Below are positions 1-6,366 of a stretch of 6,390 nucleotides of DNA, one piece after another; within the stretch, counting starts at the first letter, position 1, and each line of letters starts with the position of its first letter. Position numbers and translations under genes: made by a program. Under the pieces are notes generated by a model, which was given only the letters and a program-made list of their open reading frames with translations, did no database searches and was not told the DNA's origin. Source of the DNA: JAQUVS01 sp964389735 (lineage in GTDB: Bacteria; Bacillota_I; Bacilli_A; RF39; UBA660); the NCBI GenBank assembly GCA_964389735.1, contig CAYMEJ010000049.1:1-6390 (forward strand), in the 5' to 3' direction.

Positions 1-40
1 CTTAGGAGGGGATTGCTCTATCCTGCTGAGCTACGAGGAC
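1..40 (-). tRNA. tRNA-Arg(CCU), 5' part only, cut by window edge
   Basis: Read on the minus strand from position 40, the sequence gives a 7-base acceptor 5' strand (GTCCTCG), TA, a D arm (GCTC, a loop with GG, then GAGC) and the 5' anticodon stem ATCCC. The loop CTCCTAA places CCT as the anticodon, which would read AGG arginine codons. The last visible base (position 1) begins the 3' anticodon stem. The variable loop, T arm and 3' acceptor strand lie outside the window. The order and spacing match bacterial tRNA-Arg(CCU). It lies 45 bases downstream of the transglutaminase-like gene, on the same strand, with its own likely promoter. Confidence 0.93.
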
Positions 41-56
41 ATATACCAATAATAGA

Positions 57-62
57 ATTATA
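57..62 (-). promoter_or_regulatory. Probable -10 box of the tRNA-Arg promoter
   Basis: The minus strand carries a perfect TATAAT here, 16 bases before the first tRNA base. That would put the transcript start about 10 bases ahead of the mature tRNA, a normal leader length. No convincing TTGACA-like -35 is seen 16-18 bases upstream (the region is AGTAAA-like). The call therefore rests on the -10 box and its position between a stop codon and a tRNA. In DNA this AT-rich, a chance TATAAT is possible. Confidence 0.5.
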
Positions 63-85
63 CTACAATTAAAATAATTTTACTA

Positions 86-979
86 TTAATTTATTAAACC
101 TTCATCACTTGCAAGATTTGGATAGTACTCAGGATTAGAGTTTTTATTTCCTAATAAAAACTTTTGATTAAGTCCACTATAAAATAAATTATCATACTTC
201 TGATAACTAACACCTACTGTTGAATCAAAATTATAATATTTTCCATCCACTTCTACTATATTCCACATATGTGCGCCAGTAGTCTCTCCTATAACTATAT
301 AAGATTTTATTCCTATATTTTGAAATATTACTTGACTAGCTTTTGCAAAACCCGCACACACTGCATTATGTTTTAAAAATACATTATATATTGATTGATT
401 CTTTGACATTGATGTAAACACTGTATCATATTTATTATTTTTACTAACCCATTCATATACATACTTTATTTTTTCTTTATCAGTCATATTTTTTGTATCA
501 TATTTTATCTCATCAATTATTCTTTCTATTCTAAAAGTACTAAAGTAAGTTAAAAATTTAAAAGGAACAGCATATTCAATACTAACTCTTACAACTGAAT
601 CTTTATAAACTGCAGAATATCTAGAATAAGATATTAATTCAGGATGATCTATTAATATTGAATAATGAGCCTTACTAAGAAGATCAAAACATTCACTATA
701 ATCTGCACATAAATCATTACTTATAGCAATATCAAAATTATTTTCTTGTTTCTTAGCATTATCAAGTAATAACATATACATTTTTTGTTCTTTTTCATTT
801 AAAAAGCCATTATATATTCTTCCATCAGACATATATAAATCATTTACATATTGAATACTCTTCTTATCAATTAAAGAATTTCCATCTACTAATCTAAAAT
901 AATTTATATATAGATAAAAAGATAATCCTAATAGTATTATTGATAAAATAATATTTCCTTTTTTCTTAAAAAAAGTCAT
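86..979 (-). CDS. Membrane-anchored transglutaminase-like (papain-fold) protein
   Basis: 297 residues. The N-terminus has a basic start (KKK at 5-7) and one hydrophobic segment at about 9-27, which should anchor the protein with the bulk outside the cell. The C-terminal half holds a transglutaminase-like core with a full Cys-His-Asp triad: Cys208 in AVCAGFA, His237 in GAHMWN and Asp252 in NFDST. A helix with YEWV (about 174-178) precedes it, as is usual in this superfamily. Residues 30-150 match nothing I recognise and contain a close cysteine pair (Cys91, Cys97). Family members include proteases, peptidoglycan-linked enzymes and crosslinkers, so the reaction and substrate are unknown. The ATG at 979 overlaps the TGA of the upstream membrane protein (ATGA), with GGTGGTGA at 986-993 as a likely ribosome site. 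The two are therefore probably translated as a coupled pair. Stop TAA. No clear intrinsic terminator follows before the tRNA. Confidence 0.88.
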   Translation of the reverse strand: MTFFKKKGNIILSIILLGLSFYLYINYFRLVDGNSLIDKKSIQYVNDLYMSDGRIYNGFLNEKEQKMYMLLLDNAKKQENNFDIAISNDLCADYSECFDLLSKAHYSILIDHPELISYSRYSAVYKDSVVRVSIEYAVPFKFLTYFSTFRIERIIDEIKYDTKNMTDKEKIKYVYEWVSKNNKYDTVFTSMSKNQSIYNVFLKHNAVCAGFAKASQVIFQNIGIKSYIVIGETTGAHMWNIVEVDGKYYNFDSTVGVSYQKYDNLFYSGLNQKFLLGNKNSNPEYYPNLASDEGLIN

Positions 980-1407
980 ACTTTATCACCACCATTATCA
1001 TATTTAGTCTCTAGAATACTATTAACTAATTTATTATCTTTAGTAAACAATTCACTTCCACTATTGTAGTCATATATACCTAATTTGAATGCTAGTAATG
1101 GTAAAAATATTATTGGTAAAAATAATATACCTAATCCAATTAAAATATTTTCTCCATATGCATCAGATATAATAAATGGCAATATCATTAAACAAGTAAT
1201 AAATATAAATAATCTATCTTCTAATACAATTAATAATATTCCAATAACAAAAATAATTATAGGATGTATTTCTAATACTTTAAATAATAATACTAAATTA
1301 TAAATTGGGATTAATCCTAAATACCAATTATACCCAGCCTTTTTTAATAATCCACATATTGATAAATATATAACCAATATAGAAACATAAATATATATAT
1401 TTATCAT
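976..1407 (-). CDS. DUF5684-like multi-span membrane protein
   Basis: 143 residues from the chosen start. About four hydrophobic segments (roughly 4-20, 29-45, 49-64 and 66-80, with more at 88-108) fill the protein. A polar tail of about 30 residues rich in Asp, Lys and Asn ends it. The stretch GLLKKAGYNWYLGLIPIYN (19-37) resembles the KAG-x-W-x-x-LIP-x-YN signature of small DUF5684-type membrane proteins, whose function is not established. I prefer the ATG at 1407 because AGGTGAG lies just upstream (about 1412-1418). The in-frame ATG at 1428, seven residues earlier, has no ribosome site. The gene starts 34 bases after the terminator of the HD gene and ends in TGA within an ATGA overlap with the transglutaminase-like gene, so the two form an operon. 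I see no convincing promoter in the short gap. Confidence 0.8.
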   Translation of the reverse strand: MINIYIYVSILVIYLSICGLLKKAGYNWYLGLIPIYNLVLLFKVLEIHPIIIFVIGILLIVLEDRLFIFITCLMILPFIISDAYGENILIGLGILFLPIIFLPLLAFKLGIYDYNSGSELFTKDNKLVNSILETKYDNGGDKV

Positions 1408-1440
1408 ACTCTCACCTACTATATACATATAATAACATAA

Positions 1441-1466
1441 AAAAAGTTACCAAATGTAACTTTTTA
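1441..1466 (-). terminator. Intrinsic terminator of the HD-domain gene (possibly bidirectional)
   Basis: A perfect 10-bp inverted repeat, AAAAAGTTAC at 1441-1450 and GTAACTTTTT at 1456-1465, surrounds a 5-base loop. On the minus strand it ends in a run of T (seven, 1445 down to 1439) and begins four bases after the TAG stop of the HD gene. Because the stem is itself A-run to T-run, it could also stop plus-strand transcription, although no plus-strand gene is near. Confidence 0.85.
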
Positions 1467-1469
1467 ATA

Positions 1470-1979
1470 CTATCTTATATAATTTGACATAAATGTTATT
1501 AGAAATATTGCACATGCTGATAATTCTTTTCTAACAGAATAAGTCTTTTCATAAATAGATACCCCATCATCAACAATATCTACTAACCAACTAGATACAT
1601 ATTTTGGAACTTTAGGCGCTACTGGAAACATATGTGTTTCAATTATATTTTTCTCTTCATCTGATAATGAAAAATATTTACTAGCATTATCTAAAGCATA
1701 ACTAGGATGTTTAACTAATACTTTTGCTCTTTCTTTCTTTAACTTATTTTCATTTTCTTCAAAAAAGAAATCATGTAATAAAGCACCTCTAGCTACTTTT
1801 CTATAATCTAATTTTAAAAATTTTGCAATTTTATATGAAATGATTGCCACCCTATTTGAATGATCATATCTATTTAAACCATGATGAACAATATTTTTTA
1901 ATTTAGCAAATTCTTCATGATTCAATATATCATTAGTGATATTTAAATATTCTTCATCACTATATTTATTAAAGTTCAT
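1470..1979 (-). CDS. HD-domain metal-dependent phosphohydrolase family protein
   Basis: 169 residues from the chosen start. Likely metal ligands of an HD fold appear in order: His40 in YDHS, the His69-Asp70 doublet in ALLHDFF, His91 in KHPSYA, His116 in ETHMFP and Asp137 in DIVDDG. This pattern (RYDHS-x-RVA, ARGALLHD, HP-x-x-ALDNA, HMFP) fits a small cytoplasmic HD hydrolase subfamily common in Firmicutes. Superfamily members cleave phosphate ester bonds of nucleotides or related molecules, and the substrate here cannot be told. The ATG at 1979 is preferred because AGAGGTG sits six bases upstream. A TTG-initiated extension to 2021 would start inside the likely -10 box and so would not be in the transcript. 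The gene stands alone between two terminators with its own promoter. Confidence 0.87.
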   Translation of the reverse strand: MNFNKYSDEEYLNITNDILNHEEFAKLKNIVHHGLNRYDHSNRVAIISYKIAKFLKLDYRKVARGALLHDFFFEENENKLKKERAKVLVKHPSYALDNASKYFSLSDEEKNIIETHMFPVAPKVPKYVSSWLVDIVDDGVSIYEKTYSVRKELSACAIFLITFMSNYIR

Positions 1980-2020
1980 TTTGACACCTCTTATAAGTAA
2001 ACTATTACTAACCTTTTTCA

Positions 2021-2029
2021 ATTATAACA
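2021..2029 (-). promoter_or_regulatory. Extended -10 promoter of the HD-domain gene
   Basis: The minus strand reads TGTTATAAT, that is TG, one base, then TATAAT: a perfect extended -10. It lies 41 bases ahead of the ATG at 1979 and just after the comEC-side terminator. The -35 region is T-rich (CTCTTT or TCTCTT at 17-18 bases) and weak, as is common for extended -10 promoters. Transcription would start near 2014, giving a leader of about 35 bases that includes the ribosome site. Confidence 0.68.
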
Positions 2030-2040
2030 CAAAAATAACC

Positions 2041-2066
2041 AAAAAGAGAACTTTTTTTAAGTCCTC
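2041..2066 (-). terminator. Intrinsic terminator after comEC
   Basis: On the minus strand GAGGACTT, a five-A loop, and AAGTTCTC form an 8-bp stem with one G-T pair, followed directly by TTTTT. It lies about 43 bases beyond the comEC stop and ahead of the HD gene promoter. It therefore closes the ftsW-comEA-comEC block and separates it from the HD gene. Confidence 0.8.
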
Positions 2067-2075
2067 ATCTATATA

Positions 2076-2098
2076 AACGTCAACTAATTAGTGACGTT
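2076..2098 (-). repeat. Inverted repeat right after comEC
   Basis: AACGTCA (2076-2082) pairs with TGACGTT (2092-2098), seven perfect base pairs, and the nine-base interior can add about three more pairs. On the minus strand only a poor T run follows (TTTATAT), so this is a weak terminator at best. It may act as an mRNA 3'-end stabiliser or as a first hairpin ahead of the true terminator at 2041-2066. Confidence 0.55.
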
Positions 2099-2108
2099 AT
2101 AATATATA

Positions 2109-4211
2109 TTATGTAGAAAATAAGGAAATTGATACACTTTTTTCCATATTTATTAATATGCTCCCATTTACACTTGTTAAATAAGTTTTTACATTATGTT
2201 TTTTTAATAATTTAACAATTTTATCACTAGGATGTCCAAATCTATTATTTAATCCTACAGATATTAATCCAATATCAGGATTTACCCTCTTTAAAAATTT
2301 TTCACTTGTACTGGTATTAGAGCCATGATGTCCGACTTTTAATATATTAATATTTCCTAAATCATAATATTTCATTATATAGTTCTCACTCTTTACACTT
2401 GCATCTCCCATAAACATTATTCTCTTATTATTTATAAAAACATAAAAAATAATACTACTATCATTTTCATCTATTAAATCAGTATTTATACTTTCAATTA
2501 TAAAATTACCACATTTAAGTTTTTTTAAATCATTACCATATTTAATATTTTTTTTGTTTAACAAATCAATTAATTTCTTTTCATTATAATTGTATTTATT
2601 TTTATTAAATAATACATAATTAACATCTATATCATTTACTAATTCATATGATTCTCCTATATGATCCATATCACCATGTGTAATTACTAAATAATCTAAC
2701 TTTCTAATACCTAAAGATTTTAATAAAGGTCCAATATTCTTTCCATAAATAGTACTCCTATTTCTTCTAATTTGCCAATCTTCTTGACTAAATGAGTTCT
2801 TTCCTCCTGTATCAATTAACATATTTTTATTATTTGAATGTAACAATATTGAATCACCCTGACCAACATCAATCATCAATAAATAATTATCTTTAAATAT
2901 TAAATTATAATTATAATGAATTATTAAACATAACAAATATAAAATAATTATTATATATTTTTTCTTTATTCTTAATATTAAGTATCCAAACAACAAATAT
3001 AAAAATACAATTACAATATTTGGCTTTTTCATTATAAAAATAAACAAATCAAACTTACTAATAAATAAACTGCTTTCTTCCAATAAAAATAATAAAAATG
3101 ATAATATATTATCCAATAAAGGTATACAAAATGTCAAAAGAGATAAAGGAAATAATATTACCGAAACAAAAGGAACAAAAAACATATTATAAATAATACT
3201 TAATAAATTAAATTTACTAAAACTATATATACATATTGGTAAACTTGCAATAAAAGAAACAAAGGAAACTTTTATTAATCCAACAAAATAATTTTTACTA
3301 TTTAGAAACTTTTGAAAACTTAATAAAAAGAAACTTATCATAAAAGAAAATTGAAATCCAACATCATAAATAATAAATGGATTAATAAATAATACTATTC
3401 CTAAAACTAAATAAAATATATTTATAGGTTTAATATAAAAATAGAAAATTTTATTTATTGATAATAAAAAGAAAAAGAAAACCGCTCTAGTAACAGATGC
3501 ACTCATACCAACTAAAAACATATAAATAAAAAGAAATATATTCACAATAATATATCTTTTTACTTCATAAATATTAAACTTCTTTAAAATATTAATTAAA
3601 ATTGCACTTAATAATGAAATATGCATTCCAGATATGGCAAATAAATGACTAATACCATTACTTCTATAACTTTCTAATACATTCCCATCTAAATAACTAT
3701 TATCTCCAAGTATAAAAGTATGTAAATATCTAGAAGAATTATTCAATGAATTAATTCTGTTAATAATAATATTCTTTAATGAGTAAAATAAATTACTATT
3801 ATCTTTTATCTTTTCAATAGAACTTATCTCAATCGTTTTATAAATTTTCTTTGTTAATAAGTAATTTCTATAATTAAAACCATTAGGAACAGTATTTCTA
3901 TTTGGATCACATATTTCTCCAACAACTTTTATATAATCACCATACTTATAATTGTTTTTAAAAAAATTTAGATCATTTTCTGTTTCAAATTTATAATAAC
4001 CAATTATTTTTTCCTTACCTTTTACAACAATATTTAATTTATCACCATCTATCTTTATACTTATTATTTTACCAGTGATACTATTTTCTCCATTGTTATA
4101 CTTACTCTTAACATTATAAAAACAATTTATATATAAAACATATAATACAGAAATTGATAAAAATATTATAAAAGGTTTATTAGATAGTAATACTTTCCTT
4201 AATCTTATCAA
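2109..4211 (-). CDS. comEC: ComEC/Rec2 DNA-uptake channel with metallo-beta-lactamase-fold domain
   Basis: 700 residues from the TTG at 4211, a little shorter than B. subtilis ComEC (about 776). Two N-terminal membrane-proximal segments precede an OB-like extracellular domain (about 40-130) with the family motif VPNGFNYRNYLL. The competence membrane domain (about 160-435) includes GISHLFAISGMHISL near 186-200. The C-terminal metallo-beta-lactamase-fold domain (about 445-695) opens with IDVGQGDS. It carries THGDMDHIG (His512, Asp514, Asp516, His517; the H-x-D-x-D-H form usual for ComEC), Asp603 in MGDAS, GHHGSN (628-629) and FGHPS. ComEC passes single-stranded DNA inward, and its C-terminal domain is thought to degrade the other strand. 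The start is uncertain. TTG at 4211 has GGAG nine bases upstream, whereas TTG at 4226 (705 residues) has a purine-rich AAAAGG only two bases before it. No in-frame ATG is near. The gene overlaps the end of comEA by about 32 bases. No frameshift is seen. Confidence 0.96.
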   Translation of the reverse strand: MIRLRKVLLSNKPFIIFLSISVLYVLYINCFYNVKSKYNNGENSITGKIISIKIDGDKLNIVVKGKEKIIGYYKFETENDLNFFKNNYKYGDYIKVVGEICDPNRNTVPNGFNYRNYLLTKKIYKTIEISSIEKIKDNSNLFYSLKNIIINRINSLNNSSRYLHTFILGDNSYLDGNVLESYRSNGISHLFAISGMHISLLSAILINILKKFNIYEVKRYIIVNIFLFIYMFLVGMSASVTRAVFFFFLLSINKIFYFYIKPINIFYLVLGIVLFINPFIIYDVGFQFSFMISFFLLSFQKFLNSKNYFVGLIKVSFVSFIASLPICIYSFSKFNLLSIIYNMFFVPFVSVILFPLSLLTFCIPLLDNILSFLLFLLEESSLFISKFDLFIFIMKKPNIVIVFLYLLFGYLILRIKKKYIIIILYLLCLIIHYNYNLIFKDNYLLMIDVGQGDSILLHSNNKNMLIDTGGKNSFSQEDWQIRRNRSTIYGKNIGPLLKSLGIRKLDYLVITHGDMDHIGESYELVNDIDVNYVLFNKNKYNYNEKKLIDLLNKKNIKYGNDLKKLKCGNFIIESINTDLIDENDSSIIFYVFINNKRIMFMGDASVKSENYIMKYYDLGNINILKVGHHGSNTSTSEKFLKRVNPDIGLISVGLNNRFGHPSDKIVKLLKKHNVKTYLTSVNGSILINMEKSVSISLFST

Positions 4212-4881
4212 ATAAAGTATCTCCAATACCTTTTACATTTTTTAAATCATCTATTGTTTTAAATAAACCATTTTGATTTCTATAACTAATAATATCCTCA
4301 GCTCTAGACTCTCCTATTCCTGATAAAGATGTTAACATTGAAACATCTGCAGTATTAATATTAATAACACTATTTCCTTGTTTACTATCATTAGTTATAT
4401 CATTATTTATACAAGAATCATTTTTAGTACTAATATTAGATTCTACACATTTTTCTTGTTTAATTTGTTCCTGTTCTTTTACTTTAGTAAAATTCTTAAC
4501 TTCATTCTTACTATAAATAATTATAACCATTTCATCAATTACTTTCTTACTTAAATTATTAACACTAGTATCAGCATATTTATTAAGTCCTCCAGCTAAT
4601 TTAATAACATCATTAACTACTAAACCTTCTTCTACATTATAAACACCAGGATTATTTACTTGACCCTTTATATCAATTGTAAAATGTTTTTTTACCTCCT
4701 GTTTGTCTTCTTTTTTAGTATCCTGTTTTTCAACTTTACCAATTGAAAAACTTTCCTTTTCAATCTCACCATCATTATTTATACAATTAATATAAATATA
4801 ACTTCCTATTACTAATATGATAGATAGACCTCCAATTATAAATATTTTATATTTACTAATATATTCTTTTATTTTTTCCAT
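4180..4881 (-). CDS. comEA: ComEA DNA receptor: membrane anchor, SLBB domain and helix-hairpin-helix domain
   Basis: 233 residues, close to B. subtilis ComEA in length (about 205). One N-terminal membrane segment (about 12-32) places the rest outside. A charged Lys/Glu/Asp linker (about 38-66) leads to an SLBB domain (about 67-125) with IDIKGQVNNPGVY and AGGLNKYAD. A second low-complexity Lys/Glu/Asn/Ser linker (about 128-170) contains two cysteines (Cys145, Cys157). The C-terminal helix-hairpin-helix pair (172-233) begins ININTAD and has GIG at 188-190 and 218-220, the DNA-backbone-binding hairpins. ComEA binds incoming double-stranded DNA and hands it to ComEC, whose gene overlaps its 3' end. 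The comEB gene found between them in B. subtilis is absent. A strong AGGAGG at 4891-4896 supports the ATG at 4881. It lies 43 bases after ftsW with no terminator between, so co-transcription with ftsW is likely. Confidence 0.95.
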   Translation of the reverse strand: MEKIKEYISKYKIFIIGGLSIILVIGSYIYINCINNDGEIEKESFSIGKVEKQDTKKEDKQEVKKHFTIDIKGQVNNPGVYNVEEGLVVNDVIKLAGGLNKYADTSVNNLSKKVIDEMVIIIYSKNEVKNFTKVKEQEQIKQEKCVESNISTKNDSCINNDITNDSKQGNSVININTADVSMLTSLSGIGESRAEDIISYRNQNGLFKTIDDLKNVKGIGDTLFDKIKESITI

Positions 4882-4924
4882 AAAAAATAACCTCCTAAGA
4901 GATTATTAACAATTTAATTTTAAA

Positions 4925-6079
4925 TTACTTACTTTTTTTAGTTTTTCTTTCAGAATATAATTTATTTTCTACGTTTATTCTTTGTACTACTGTAAGTGCA
5001 ATAATCAAAGATAATGCAAAACTACCACCATAACTAAAGAATGGTAAAGGAACCCCCGTCATAGGCATAATTCCAAATACACCACCTAAATTGACTATTA
5101 TATGTAAGAATATATAGCATGCAACACCATAGCATATAATACTACCTCTATCATTATAACTTTCTTTTGCTATCTTTAATATTCTACCTATTAACATAAA
5201 GAATAAAATTAATATACTAATTCCACCTATTAATCCAGTTTCCTCTACTACTATACAGAAAATAAAATCTGTATGTGCTTCTGGTAAATATAAGTATTTT
5301 TGTGTACTATTACCTAAACCTACTCCAGTTAAACCGCCATTATTAATAGCAATATACCCATTACATACCTGGTTACCATCACCATAGAATTTTTCTGAAG
5401 AACAAGGATCAAAGAAATCAAATCTTTTCATTTGTCTTTCAGAAATTAATTTACTTCCACTAGTAGCAACCACCAATGCCATAACTGCAACAGCACCAAA
5501 TACAAATAAAATAATATTCTTTTTTATATCTTTTGCAACTGGTTCTAGTAAAAACAAGAAAAATACTATTATACCAAAAATAATAGATGTACCTAAATCT
5601 GGTTGTACAAAAATCAATCCCATTATTACTAAAGCCATTGCTATAGGGAACAATGCTGTAGTATAAGTATTTAATTTCTTTTTATTTTCTTCATAAAAAG
5701 TTGCCATCCAAATAATAATTACAATTTTAGCAAGTTCACTTGGTTGCAAAGAATAAAAACCTAAATCAATCCAACTGGCTGTAGAATTTTTTAATTTACC
5801 ATAAACAAGTAAAAATAATAATAATCCTATTACACCTAACACACCCATCCATGAAAACCATTTATATGTCTTTGAATGGAATTTTATAATAATAATACCA
5901 ACAATTGTACTAGATGCCAAAACAATTAATTGCTTTATAAAATAATAATATGGATTAGTACTATACTTCATGTATGCAGTTACATTTGATGCAGAAAATA
6001 TCATAACTAAACCAAATGCAAATAATATTATTGATATTATTAATAATGGTTTATCCATATTTTTAAATATCTTACGCAT
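4925..6079 (-). CDS. ftsW: FtsW-type SEDS peptidoglycan glycosyltransferase
   Basis: 384 residues from the chosen start and about ten membrane segments. SEDS signatures appear in order: LQPSELAK (111-118), QPDLGTS (159-165), the extracellular loop ending YLPEAHTDFIF (264-274) with the putative catalytic Asp271, EETGLIGG (279-286), and PMTGVPLPFFSYGG (339-352). SEDS proteins polymerise lipid II into glycan strands with a partner class B penicillin-binding protein. The QKYLYLPEAHTDFIF form fits FtsW/SpoVE better than RodA, but a rod-elongation or sporulation paralogue cannot be excluded. The large outer loop has two cysteines (Cys226 in DPC, Cys239 in NQVC) that could form a disulfide. The C-terminus is a Lys-rich cytoplasmic tail. 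The ATG at 6079 is chosen because AGAGAGGA lies upstream. The in-frame ATG at 6112 lacks a ribosome site and overlaps the likely -10 box. No division gene flanks it; comEA and comEC follow. Confidence 0.92.
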   Translation of the reverse strand: MRKIFKNMDKPLLIISIILFAFGLVMIFSASNVTAYMKYSTNPYYYFIKQLIVLASSTIVGIIIIKFHSKTYKWFSWMGVLGVIGLLLFLLVYGKLKNSTASWIDLGFYSLQPSELAKIVIIIWMATFYEENKKKLNTYTTALFPIAMALVIMGLIFVQPDLGTSIIFGIIVFFLFLLEPVAKDIKKNIILFVFGAVAVMALVVATSGSKLISERQMKRFDFFDPCSSEKFYGDGNQVCNGYIAINNGGLTGVGLGNSTQKYLYLPEAHTDFIFCIVVEETGLIGGISILILFFMLIGRILKIAKESYNDRGSIICYGVACYIFLHIIVNLGGVFGIMPMTGVPLPFFSYGGSFALSLIIALTVVQRINVENKLYSERKTKKSK

Positions 6080-6107
6080 ATTACCAATCCTCTCTATTAT
6101 TAATAAT

Positions 6108-6113
6108 ATCATA
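6108..6113 (-). promoter_or_regulatory. Possible -10 box for the ftsW operon
   Basis: The minus strand reads TATGAT, five of six matches to TATAAT. A weak TTATGA lies 17 bases upstream as a -35 candidate (three of six matches). Transcription would start near 6101, giving a short leader that still includes the ribosome site and excluding the ATG at 6112. Several other AT-rich hexamers nearby could serve instead, so this is tentative. Confidence 0.35.
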
Positions 6114-6140
6114 TATTTGAAATTTTTGTTTCATAATTTA

Positions 6141-6169
6141 AAAATAGACTTTTGTAATAACACTATTTT
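6141..6169. repeat. Inverted repeat in the divergent ftsW / tiny-protein spacer
   Basis: AAAATAG (6141-6147) and CTATTTT (6163-6169) form a 7-bp inverted repeat with a 15-base spacer. It sits between two divergent genes and touches the only -35-like hexamer on the plus strand (TTTACA, 6167-6172). That would suit an operator, but repeats of this length made mostly of A and T arise easily by chance in such DNA. Confidence 0.25.
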
Positions 6170-6200
6170 ACATTTTAGAATAACCTATATTAGATAATTA

Positions 6201-6210
6201 AAAAGGAGGT
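6201..6210 (+). promoter_or_regulatory. Strong ribosome binding site of the 49-residue protein
   Basis: AAAAGGAGGT is nearly fully complementary to the 16S rRNA tail and lies about six bases before the ATG at 6217. It is one of the best ribosome sites in the window (comEA's AGGAGGT is comparable) and strongly supports the short reading frame as a real, well-translated gene. Confidence 0.85.
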
Positions 6211-6216
6211 ATACAT

Positions 6217-6366
6217 ATGTATTATTATGGTGGAGGTTCTCAATGTGGATGTGGTAACAATTATAGTCCTTGCTACCAACCATCATGTGGATCTAGCAAC
6301 TATGCAATTATCTTAGTATTATTTATTCTTTTAGTAATCGTAATTGGTGCTAGACAAGGTAGATAG
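6217..6366 (+). CDS. Tiny Cys/Gly-rich single-span membrane protein, YjcZ-like
   Basis: 49 residues, ATG to TAG, behind a strong ribosome site. The N-terminal 27 residues are rich in Gly, Tyr, Ser and Cys: MYYYGGGSQCGCG, then Cys19 and Cys24, giving four cysteines in all. A single hydrophobic helix follows (about 29-44, NYAIILVLFILLVIVIG), and the protein ends in a short basic tail (ARQGR). This plan, a Gly/Tyr-rich head then an (I/V)LVLFILLVIVIG helix, matches the tiny YjcZ-type membrane proteins first noted in spore-forming Bacillus, whose molecular role is unclear. The head here has more cysteines and a longer spacer than the usual members I know. It is transcribed away from ftsW. No spore gene is in the window, so a link to sporulation is not shown. 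The codons are ordinary for the window, and the frame and ribosome site make a chance frame unlikely. Confidence 0.82.
   Translation: MYYYGGGSQCGCGNNYSPCYQPSCGSSNYAIILVLFILLVIVIGARQGR

Noticed and set aside
976..978. Possible recoding of TGA as tryptophan (Mollicutes code)
   Set aside because: TGA ends the DUF5684-like gene within a classic ATGA overlap, and the Trp codon I checked in the adjacent gene is TGG, so the standard bacterial code fits.
1085..1303. Plus-strand open frame of 72 codons
   Set aside because: It lies fully inside the DUF5684-like gene on the other strand, has an Asn/Ile-rich composition typical of antisense AT-rich DNA, and has no ribosome site.
1408..1428. Seven-residue N-terminal extension of the DUF5684-like protein
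   Set aside because: No ribosome site precedes the ATG at 1428, while AGGTGAG sits correctly for the ATG at 1407.
1980..2021. Fourteen-residue TTG-initiated extension of the HD protein
   Set aside because: The TTG lies beside the extended -10 box, upstream of the expected transcript start, and the ATG at 1979 has a good AGAGGTG.
6080..6112. Eleven-residue extension of FtsW
   Set aside because: The ribosome site AGAGAGGA lies inside this stretch, and nothing suitable precedes the ATG at 6112.
5970..6197. Plus-strand open frame of 75 codons
   Set aside because: It is antisense to the 5' end of ftsW, has low-complexity Asn/Ile content and no ribosome site, and runs into the spacer before the real plus-strand gene.
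6121..6200. Sporulation sigma-factor promoter for the 49-residue gene
   Set aside because: I looked for SigE, SigG and SigK style -10 and -35 elements. Only generic AT-rich hexamers (TTTACA, TAGATA) are present with poor matches, so no promoter is called on the plus strand.
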